Position numbers and translations under genes: made by a program
In this document: piece after piece, positions 1-5,312 of the stretch
Position numbering within the stretch: position 1 is the first letter of the stretch
Layout of the letters: the number at the start of each line of letters is the position of its first letter
Notes under the pieces: model-generated
The model's input: the letters and a program-made list of their open reading frames with translations, nothing else
Databases searched by the model: none
Told to the model about the DNA's origin: nothing
Assembly: GCA_016194835.1 (NCBI GenBank)
Contig: JACQAU010000204.1
Coordinates: 1-6,160, forward strand
Source: Deltaproteobacteria bacterium
GTDB taxonomy: Bacteria > Bdellovibrionota > UBA1018
Direction: 5' to 3'
DNA: 6,160 bases

Positions 1-751
1 GTTCTTTTATTCCTTTAGCTTTACAAAAAGTGTCAGTCCACTCTAAATACATTTTATAAGTTGGGTGATTTTTTGCTAATTCGAGAAACATGTTTTTATA
101 AGCTGAGCTTTGCCCCGCAAATAAAAAGGCAAGCCTGTAATTAAGGGACAGGTCTTTTAAATAAATTCTTTCTTTTCTGAAAAGATCCTGAAGTTTGTAA
201 AGTCCTTCTTTATTTTGTGATAAAGCCTGTTTTAATTTAGTTTCTTGTTTGTAAAGTTCGTCATGAGTTGCAAATAACAAATGTGCCTCTTTGGTGTTAT
301 CGATATCAACTATAGATACCTTATGCTCTTTTGGAGTCCATTCAGCAGGGTCAAATCCTGATAAAAGAACATGGCCATTAATTCCGCCAAGACCCATGGC
401 ATTTACTGCTGCCCAAGGTGTATTTTGTGTATAAGATTTGACTTCATTTGTTACTGAAATTTTAATAGAACCTAAAATAATTGGATTTTTTTCTCCATAA
501 ACTTCCTTGGCGCATTCCATTTCTATTTGGTCACCAATTTGAGTGCCTGATCCATGACACTCTAAGAATTCAATTTTAGGGATTTTGTCTAAATATTCAA
601 CGGCTCGTTCAAATGCAATCTTTACTGTTTCCTTAACTGGAGAGAGCATTTGTAGTGACGTTCCATCACTTGAGAGTGCACTAGAGTGTATGAGAGCTAA
701 AATATTTTGGTTGTCTCTAATGGCATCTGGTAGTCTAGGGTCGGATTTCAT
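1..751 (-). CDS. C-terminal half of degenerate ketosynthase KS2 plus start of acyltransferase domain (partial, downstream of a frameshift)
   Basis: This frame is open from about 751 to the left edge and continues the ketosynthase begun at 735-1481, shifted by +1. Numbered from the ATG at 751, residues 18-30 (ending SSDG) and ECHGSGT at 64-70 (His66, second KS catalytic residue) are typical KS C-terminal motifs. GSIK follows at 94-97, then the closing motif GLGGINGHVLL at 120-130. The block normally between the last two, with the IGHxxxAAG helix and third catalytic His, is absent, about 46 residues relative to the upstream KS1. After a linker of roughly 85 residues an AT/malonyltransferase N-terminus appears: LAFLFAGQSSAYKNM matches the family pattern FxFxGQGSQ. 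The AT catalytic GHSxG lies beyond the edge. The ATG at 751 is probably not a real start, because it falls mid-domain. The piece is either the 3' part of a pseudogene or is reached by frameshifting. The KS and AT assignments are firm; function is doubtful. Confidence 0.8.
   Translation of the reverse strand, partial: MKSDPRLPDAIRDNQNILALIHSSALSSDGTSLQMLSPVKETVKIAFERAVEYLDKIPKIEFLECHGSGTQIGDQIEMECAKEVYGEKNPIILGSIKISVTNEVKSYTQNTPWAAVNAMGLGGINGHVLLSGFDPAEWTPKEHKVSIVDIDNTKEAHLLFATHDELYKQETKLKQALSQNKEGLYKLQDLFRKERIYLKDLSLNYRLAFLFAGQSSAYKNMFLELAKNHPTYKMYLEWTDTFCKAKGIKE
735..740 (-). other. CCC-TAG junction: in-frame stop and +1 frame change inside KS2
   Basis: On the minus strand a CCC codon (740-738) is followed at once by TAG (737-735). 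Slipping one base forward at CCC avoids the stop and reads AGA CTA CCA GAT, giving ...EIRP-RLPDAIRD..., which is KS sequence on both sides. A proline CCC before a stop codon is a known +1 slip context. However, about 20 conserved KS residues (FD...GFVxGEGAGxxxL) are missing at the same point. A deletion of about 59 nt, which leaves a +1 frame, is the simpler explanation. Confidence 0.6.
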
Positions 752-1481
752 TTGTTGGCGAAAGAGCTGTTAGGTCATTGTAAGTGCAAAACAGAGGTCC
801 GCTCATGCCCATATTGGAGCTACAAACCACGACGGCTTCTAGTTCTCTACTCCGTAATGCATGTGTTGCAAAATCTATGGCAACTATCCCTGTGGCACAT
901 ACGGCGTCTAGTGAAAGTGTACCGCCTTTGAGGTTAAAAAACTTTGCCACTCTTGCTCCAAGCATTGAGTCAATGCCTGAAGTTGAGTTATCGGGACTAA
1001 AGCTGTGTAAATCATTTTTTATTCTTGCAAAAAATTCGTCACCTAATGCTATGTTTTGGTTTTTAATAAAATCCGCGAGATAATGAAAACGAACGCTAGC
1101 GTGTTCCCAAAATAAAAAATCAGAATCCATCATATTGCCACAAATTAGAGAGGTGTTTTCGAGAATTTCAGGTTTTTCGAGGAGTTTTGATTGTTTTAAG
1201 GCTTCTTCGACTGTTACAAAAAGTCTAAATTGATTAGGGTCAATATGAGGTAAGACAAGTGGAGGGATTTTCCATCGCATTTTATCTTTCTCTGTTGGCA
1301 ATACGCAAAAGCCACCCCGTGTTGTTTTTGTTTTCCATTTTTCAGGGTTTGGGGAATAAAATTTTTCTTTGGTCCAGCGTTCTGCTGGTGGGTCGGTGAT
1401 GAAAGTCTTGCCTGCTTTTAGGTTTTCTAAAAATGTGCTCAAATCGTTTGCATTTTTTAGACCAGGAAGAATTGCAGACAT
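735..1481 (-). CDS. N-terminal half of degenerate ketosynthase KS2 (interrupted gene, probable pseudogene fragment)
   Basis: The 248-residue product is the N-terminal half of a beta-ketoacyl synthase of the modular PKS/PUFA-synthase type, which condenses ACP-bound acyl chains. Visible signs are PGLKNANDLSTFLENLKAG near residues 6-24, ERW at 34-36, the IPPLVLP...DPNQ segment at 72-83, and the nucleophile motif LDAVCATG at 191-198 with Cys195. It stops (TAG, 735-737) right after TALSPTNEIRP, where KS proteins continue with FD...GEGAG. The rest of the domain follows in the +1 frame after a gap of about 20 residues. The ATG at 1481 is the only usual start available, but the conserved strand NLPIAIVG is encoded in frame just upstream (1482-1505) with no ATG, GTG or TTG before it back to a stop at 1632. 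The true protein therefore probably begins elsewhere, perhaps as an extension of KS1. It lies 79 bases downstream of the KS1 stop. A chain-length-factor-like role is possible, but CLFs usually lack the Cys seen here. Confidence 0.8.
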   Translation of the reverse strand: MSAILPGLKNANDLSTFLENLKAGKTFITDPPAERWTKEKFYSPNPEKWKTKTTRGGFCVLPTEKDKMRWKIPPLVLPHIDPNQFRLFVTVEEALKQSKLLEKPEILENTSLICGNMMDSDFLFWEHASVRFHYLADFIKNQNIALGDEFFARIKNDLHSFSPDNSTSGIDSMLGARVAKFFNLKGGTLSLDAVCATGIVAIDFATHALRSRELEAVVVCSSNMGMSGPLFCTYNDLTALSPTNEIRP

Positions 1482-1560
1482 GCCAACAATAGCAATTGGG
1501 AGATTATATGTATTTTCTGGATTTGAACCGTTGACTAATTTTTTATTTAAATAATATAAT

Positions 1561-3018
1561 TTATAATTTGATGTTTTTTCTGGCAGGAAGTTCTTCTGGA
1601 TAGTTTTTATGATGATTATAATTAAATTCTTCTAATTGGATGTTATAATTTGTTCCTCCAAATCCAAAACTATTTACCATGGCTTTTCGTGTAAACTGTG
1701 ATGGGGGCAATTTCCACTCAAGTGGAGTACGAGGGATAAAAAGGTCGGATTTTTTTAACTCTTCGATAATAGAAGTCAGTCCAGCAGTTGGTGGAAGTGT
1801 TTTGTTTTGAATTGCCAAAATAGTCCTAAAAAGCCCAGCAAATCCGGCACCTGTAAGCAGGTGGCCTATGGCTCCTTTTGCAGAGCCTATAGCAATGCTT
1901 GTTTTATTTTTAGACAAGAGATCTCTTATGCCTAGGATTTCTTCTAGATCTCCCACTCTGGTGCCGGTGCCATGGCACTCGATGTATTGAAGATCACAAA
2001 TATTGTACGGTACTTGTTTTAATGCCCTCAAGACAGCAAGTTTTTGCCCTTCTTTTGATGGAGCCCATGGAGCCGTTTTTGAACCATCACTAGAGGCACC
2101 AATACCTCGAATAATGGCATGAATTTTGTCGTTTTCTTTTAGAGCTTGAGAGAGTCTTTTTAGGACTATAAATCCAGCTCCTTCGCCAACTACGAAGCCT
2201 GAGGCTTTGGTATCAAAAGGAAAGCTGCCTTCGTTTGATAGTGTTTTAGCATTTGAACAGTAAATATAAAAAAATGGGATAATTTCGCCTACTCCGCCAA
2301 CTACTGCAATATTTATTGCATGGGCACGGAGTCGTTTTATGGCTAAATCTATGGCAGCAAATGATGACGCGCAGGCAGCATCAACGGCTGTGTGTCCACC
2401 TGTGAAACCATTTAGCTTGGTGATTCTGGCTGCTAGATGGCTAGCCATTGATGCTATAAGGCTATCAACTGATAATTTTTTTTGAATTTTAAAGTATTCT
2501 TTATTTAATTTTTCTAAAAATATTTTTTGTTCAGTTATCGATAATAATTGAAAAGTTTTAGTTTGTTTCAATTCGTCTAATTGGTAAAAAAGATAACTGT
2601 CACTATAGTCACGTAACAAAGGTGTTGAGTACGCGTTACCTGCTAATACGACATAGATATTTTTATCTGTTTGGTTTGTCAAACCGGCATCATCAATAGC
2701 GTCTTGTGCTGCTAATAATCCCCATTTAAAATTAGGATCTGATGCGTGAATGGCCGAAGGAGGGAGACCTTTAAATCTCTTGTATGGAAATTCAAAGGGT
2801 TCTATCAGTGCACCAAGGCAGGTTTGAGTTTTGTTCCATGTGTTTTGTTTTGGGTCATAGACTGGACCCAATTCTCTTTCGTTATTTGTGAGATGACGAA
2901 TCTGACATTTGTTGTTATAAATATTTTCCCAGTATTTTTTTGGATTTGGTGCTCCAGGAAAGTAACAGCCAAGGCCTGTAATTGCTATTGGTTCATTGAG
3001 GTCTATGATATTATTCAT
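1561..3018 (-). CDS. Stand-alone beta-ketoacyl synthase, modular PKS/PUFA-synthase type (KS1)
   Basis: The product (485 residues from the ATG at 3018) is a complete KS that would catalyse decarboxylative Claisen condensation on ACP-bound substrates in the cytoplasm. Motifs in order: PIAITGLGCYFPGA at 10-23, VDAACASS at 212-219 with nucleophile Cys216, SFPFDTKASGFVVGEGAG at 265-282, ECHGTGT at 347-353 with His349, GSAKGAIGH at 378-386 with Lys381 and His386, and NSFGFGGTN at 449-457. All catalytic residues are present, so it should be active. There is no AT, ACP or reductase domain, so partners must come from elsewhere, the first candidate being the KS2-AT gene downstream. The ATG at 3018 is preferred to a TTG at 3045. 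It has an AAAGG ribosome-binding site 8 bases upstream and overlaps the preceding stop as ATGAATAA, which suggests translational coupling; the TTG lies 35 bases inside the neighbour. The C-terminal tail after the last motif is about 25 residues and may once have continued into KS2. Confidence 0.92.
   Translation of the reverse strand: MNNIIDLNEPIAITGLGCYFPGAPNPKKYWENIYNNKCQIRHLTNNERELGPVYDPKQNTWNKTQTCLGALIEPFEFPYKRFKGLPPSAIHASDPNFKWGLLAAQDAIDDAGLTNQTDKNIYVVLAGNAYSTPLLRDYSDSYLFYQLDELKQTKTFQLLSITEQKIFLEKLNKEYFKIQKKLSVDSLIASMASHLAARITKLNGFTGGHTAVDAACASSFAAIDLAIKRLRAHAINIAVVGGVGEIIPFFYIYCSNAKTLSNEGSFPFDTKASGFVVGEGAGFIVLKRLSQALKENDKIHAIIRGIGASSDGSKTAPWAPSKEGQKLAVLRALKQVPYNICDLQYIECHGTGTRVGDLEEILGIRDLLSKNKTSIAIGSAKGAIGHLLTGAGFAGLFRTILAIQNKTLPPTAGLTSIIEELKKSDLFIPRTPLEWKLPPSQFTRKAMVNSFGFGGTNYNIQLEEFNYNHHKNYPEELPARKNIKL
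1574..1579 (-). other. A6 run in the overlap of the KS1 and KS2 reading frames
   Basis: On the minus strand the last codons of KS1 read GCC AGA AAA AAC ATC AAA TTA TAA. The KS2 frame is offset by +1 and is open from 1631 through the whole KS2 N-terminus. Removing one A from the run joins KS1 directly to KS2 through a linker (KTSNYKLYYLNKKLVNGS, then PIAIVG). The run is the most slip-prone point in the overlap. It could be a single-base insertion, a homopolymer sequencing error or a transcriptional slippage site. Confidence 0.45.
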
Positions 3019-3781
3019 TGGGCTTGCCTTTGAGATGTGGTTCAAATTCGCTAAGTGTCCCGTTGTCTAAGCACAGGGTTTGTCCTTTGAGTGATTTTGG
3101 ACATTGGTCACTCATTAAAAAAACACTTAGTTTTGCAATATCTAATGGGTCAATGAAATAAGCGTCTCTAAAAATATTCATTTGTCCCTGAGTTACGGCA
3201 TCTAGGGCATGTGTGCGCACTAAAGTTGCAGAAACCGTATTGATAGAAATATTTGTATTTTTTAGTTCTACAGTTAGTTGTCGCATAACTGCTTCGAGAG
3301 CGGCTTTTGTTACTCCAATTGGGCCATAGTGTTGAATGCCAAACCTAGCCCCTTCAGAAGAGAGAAGGACAATTTTGCCAGTTTTATTTTTAAAAAGTGG
3401 CAGACTCTCGCGGATGCACTCTATAGGAGATAGTATGTTAACGTGTGAAATCTGATCCCAATCACCTTGGGTTTGTTCTAAGAGTTTTTTGCGATTACCG
3501 GTAGCGGCGTTTAAGATAATGCCATCTAAGGTTTTCCACTCGGATTTAATACTATTAAAGAGATTTTGGATAGCTTCGGTGGATTCTAAACTTGCTTGAA
3601 CTGCAAATACGCTAACTTTGTGTTCTTGATATATAGTGTTAACCAGTTCTCTAGCTTCTTTTTCTGAGTATTTGTAATGAATACAGATATTTGCGCCTTG
3701 TTTGGCGAGTCCTAGGGCAATAGTTTTGCCAATCCCGCGTGAACTCCCAGTAACTAATATGTTTTTGTCTTTTAATAGCAA
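3011..3781 (-). CDS. Short-chain dehydrogenase/reductase, FabL-like enoyl-ACP reductase candidate
   Basis: This 256-residue SDR has the usual family length. The cofactor site TGSSRGIG is at 11-18, with NAATG at 91-95 where many SDRs have NNAG. Asn115 and Ser141/142 (LLSS) match the other active-site positions. The Tyr-Lys pair is Y152 and K159 in HYGPIGVTKAALEA, a Tyr-x6-Lys spacing, not the Tyr-x3-Lys of FabG-type ketoreductases. Tyr-x6-Lys, the flanking GVxKAALEA, and N-x-V-S with a following DAL-like segment are features of FabL (enoyl-ACP reductase III). The best guess is NADPH-dependent reduction of a trans-2-enoyl-ACP made by the adjacent synthases; a ketoreductase role cannot be excluded. 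The start is TTG at 3781, because an in-frame stop lies about 30 bases upstream and no ATG precedes the Rossmann strand. It is the first gene of the leftward operon and its stop overlaps the KS1 start. The SDR fold is certain, the FabL subtype likely, and the substrate inferred. Confidence 0.9.
   Translation of the reverse strand: MLLKDKNILVTGSSRGIGKTIALGLAKQGANICIHYKYSEKEARELVNTIYQEHKVSVFAVQASLESTEAIQNLFNSIKSEWKTLDGIILNAATGNRKKLLEQTQGDWDQISHVNILSPIECIRESLPLFKNKTGKIVLLSSEGARFGIQHYGPIGVTKAALEAVMRQLTVELKNTNISINTVSATLVRTHALDAVTQGQMNIFRDAYFIDPLDIAKLSVFLMSDQCPKSLKGQTLCLDNGTLSEFEPHLKGKPNE
3027..3031 (-). promoter_or_regulatory. Ribosome-binding site deciding the KS1 start
   Basis: AAAGG on the minus strand lies 8 bases before the ATG at 3018, within the end of the SDR gene. 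It favours that ATG over the in-frame TTG at 3045, which has no comparable site. Confidence 0.5.
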
Positions 3782-3804
3782 GCTAAATATGCCCCCGTTA
3801 TATA

Positions 3805-3832
3805 TTTATAAGCCCGTAACACAACGTGTCTA
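3805..3832 (-). promoter_or_regulatory. Candidate sigma-70-type promoter for the SDR-KS operon
   Basis: On the minus strand TAGACA (3832-3827, 5 of 6 to TTGACA) and TATAAA (3810-3805, 5 of 6 to TATAAT) are separated by 16 bases. Transcription would start near 3798, leaving a leader of about 17 bases before the TTG at 3781. One copy of the direct repeat lies across the -35/spacer and the other just upstream, so a bound regulator could act here. Judged by eye only. Confidence 0.4.
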
Positions 3833-3848
3833 CCGTATAACACAACGT
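3814..3848. repeat. Direct repeat AACACAACGT in the divergent intergenic region (candidate tandem operator)
   Basis: AACACAACGT occurs at 3818-3827 and again at 3839-3848, exactly 21 bases apart, about two helical turns. Each copy is preceded by CCGT (3814-3817 and 3833-3836). A further CCGT at 3795-3798 makes three CCGT boxes at 19-base steps. The first copy also sits in a small inverted repeat, ACAC-AAC-GTGT (3819-3829). The repeats lie between two divergent genes, as expected for a regulator binding side by side on one DNA face. The 117-base intergenic region shows nothing else recognisable apart from promoter-like boxes. Confidence 0.5.
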
Positions 3849-3881
3849 CTTCTAATCGTTAAGGGATAAAGTACCGACAAG

Positions 3882-3893
3882 CATAATTAGAGA
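3882..3893 (+). promoter_or_regulatory. Weak -10-like box and ribosome-binding site before the exported-protein gene
   Basis: CATAAT (3882-3887) resembles a -10 hexamer but has only a poor -35 (TTAAGG near 3859), and it would leave almost no leader. AGAGA (3889-3893) lies 5 bases before the ATG at 3899 and could serve as a weak Shine-Dalgarno. An alternative -10, TATAAC at 3836-3841, overlaps the direct repeat. The exact promoter is unresolved. Confidence 0.25.
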
Positions 3894-3898
3894 TTTAT

Positions 3899-5248
3899 AT
3901 GAAAAGTGCTTGGCTTGTTTTGAGTATATCGCTAGTTGTGCCGGTGCAGGCACGTGCCGTATTGCACAGCGTTCCGCCGTCTTTGTCAGAAGAGGTGCTC
4001 ACCGAGTCTGTGCCATTTGTATTTCCCCCAAATGATTTTGAAGCTATAGATTATAAAATTGAATGGTTAGGTCAAGCGCTTGAGGATGTCTCAGTCACGT
4101 TGGCTACTGGTAGTTTGCAATGGGTTAGAACAATAGATGTTTTATTGCTTCCACGTGGTCGCCTGGTTGTAAAAGCAAAAAATATTGAAAGTGGAAAGCT
4201 TTTTAATAAAGGTTTTCATCAGGCTTTTAGTATAGCGTCTGGCGAGGGGCAGGCTGAACTCCCAGTCGCACTAATTTCTGGAGAGCAGAATCCAATTCGT
4301 ATTTTTATTAAAAGACATGGTAAAGATTTTTCAGGAACTGTCATTGTTCGCTTTGAACCAAAAAGAGAATTTTCTGAATCACCATTGGTGTTTACTGATC
4401 ACAGCTGTTCGCCATATCAAGTAAGACTTGTCTCGGGCGGGTCTGGTAAAAATCAGTGGGTTTATGTGGGTTGTCGATTGGTTCATGTATATGGCGAAGA
4501 GCACAGGATCTCTAGTCTTGAGATGTTTGTGTTTTGGGATAATTTAAATCAAAAAGTATTTGTAGATAATGTAGAAACCGAAGCTTCTTCGACTTCTTTA
4601 TGGGCTTTAAGACAGAGAGCTTCTCCTGGCACAGTTACGATTCGATCTGGTGATAATGAAATCAAATTAGAATATCGTATTTCTGATCGTATCAGACTAA
4701 GTACTTGGGGCATGGGTATTGGTCCATACTTGTATACATTTGAATCTAATGAAAAAAACGCACAAGGTGCCATTGTGCCATATTTAACTCTTTATCAAAG
4801 TTTTTTCATTACTGAGAGTATGCGCGTTGTTGGGTTTGGGGCTGTGCCTATTCATTCAGCTTTTTATGCAGATTTAGGCGTTTATCTAAATTCAGAATCT
4901 ATCAAAGTACTAGATCGCAGATTTATTATGAACATTATGTTAGGGGCACATGTGAATGTCTTTAAAATTGAAGGCAAGACAAATTTTATTTTTGGTGGTC
5001 CACAGGGAGCAGAAATTATTTTCAAAGATTTGTTTAAAAAAGGCTATAACTTTAATGCTGGAGCATTTGTGTACCCTCCTATTTCTGGTAAATTGTATTA
5101 CAATGTCTGGATGAGGTGGGGGAGTGCACGCTTTTTTACAGAGTTCAATTATATAGCATGGCAGGAAAAATTAAGTGACATAAACCCTCGTATTTATTCA
5201 AAAAGTATTGGGATTTCTATTGGTTTCCCGTTATTTCGGATATTTTAG
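3899..5248 (+). CDS. Unrecognised exported protein with C-terminal outer-membrane-barrel-like region
   Basis: I do not recognise this 449-residue family. Residues 1-20 form a Sec signal peptide: Lys2, a hydrophobic core at about 4-16, and a signal peptidase I site after Ala18 or Ala20 (ARA, then V). There is no lipobox Cys. Residues about 45-160 look like a beta-rich soluble domain with alternating hydrophobic strands. Cys170 and Cys192 flank a Gly/Ser-rich turn and could form a periplasmic disulfide. From about 258 to the end the pattern is of amphipathic strands rich in aromatics (for example GIGPYLYTF, KLYYNVWMRWG, RFFTEFNYIAW). The protein ends SIGISIGFPLFRIF with a terminal Phe, as in outer-membrane proteins inserted by BamA. 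The likely location is the outer membrane, with an N-terminal periplasmic or surface domain. It is transcribed divergently from the synthase operon and shares the repeat-bearing control region, which allows but does not prove a common role. The location is inferred and the function unknown. Confidence 0.88.
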   Translation: MKSAWLVLSISLVVPVQARAVLHSVPPSLSEEVLTESVPFVFPPNDFEAIDYKIEWLGQALEDVSVTLATGSLQWVRTIDVLLLPRGRLVVKAKNIESGKLFNKGFHQAFSIASGEGQAELPVALISGEQNPIRIFIKRHGKDFSGTVIVRFEPKREFSESPLVFTDHSCSPYQVRLVSGGSGKNQWVYVGCRLVHVYGEEHRISSLEMFVFWDNLNQKVFVDNVETEASSTSLWALRQRASPGTVTIRSGDNEIKLEYRISDRIRLSTWGMGIGPYLYTFESNEKNAQGAIVPYLTLYQSFFITESMRVVGFGAVPIHSAFYADLGVYLNSESIKVLDRRFIMNIMLGAHVNVFKIEGKTNFIFGGPQGAEIIFKDLFKKGYNFNAGAFVYPPISGKLYYNVWMRWGSARFFTEFNYIAWQEKLSDINPRIYSKSIGISIGFPLFRIF

Positions 5249-5257
5249 GCCCAGATT

Positions 5258-5293
5258 TTGACGCTTGACGCAAAGAGTAAAAACTGATAAAAA
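5258..5293 (+). promoter_or_regulatory. Candidate promoter with tandem TTGACGC heptamer before the response regulator
   Basis: TTGACGC occurs twice head to tail (5258-5264 and 5265-5271). The second TTGACG makes a good -35, and 17 bases later TAAAAA (5288-5293) is a moderate -10, giving a start near 5300. The doubled hexamer may simply offer two -35 registers or may be a binding site. No sigma-54 -24/-12 pattern was seen here by eye. No terminator hairpin for the preceding gene is visible in this 64-base gap. Confidence 0.35.
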
Positions 5294-5299
5294 CATTCA

Positions 5300-5312
5300 A
5301 GTTTATTAAACT
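5300..5312 (+). promoter_or_regulatory. Short palindrome abutting the response-regulator start codon
   Basis: AGTTT-ATT-AAACT is a perfect 5-base inverted repeat that ends directly at the ATG of 5313, where a Shine-Dalgarno would be expected and none is seen. It could be an operator for autoregulation or chance in AT-rich DNA. Confidence 0.2.

Noticed and set aside
735..751. ATG at 751 as the start of a separate second-half KS gene
   Set aside because: It falls in the middle of a KS domain immediately at the frame break and has no reason to be an independent start. The frame before and after belongs to one ancestral domain.
585..1554. Open frames on the plus strand at 585-773, 784-1083 and 1369-1554
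   Set aside because: They lie antisense to ketosynthase sequence that is recognisable on the minus strand, and their products show no domain or signal.
2746..3033. Plus-strand open frame of 95 residues
   Set aside because: It is a shadow antisense to the KS1 N-terminus and has no recognisable content.
3018..3045. TTG at 3045 as the KS1 start
   Set aside because: The ATG at 3018 has a good AAAGG site and a coupled ATGAATAA overlap. The extra nine residues precede the usual KS N-terminus and add nothing conserved.
4549..4773. Minus-strand open frame of 74 residues
   Set aside because: It lies wholly antisense to the exported-protein gene, and its sequence has no motif or sign of selection.
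5249..5312. Rho-independent terminator after the exported-protein gene
   Set aside because: No GC-rich stem followed by a T-run is present. The only inverted repeat is AT-rich and abuts the next start codon.
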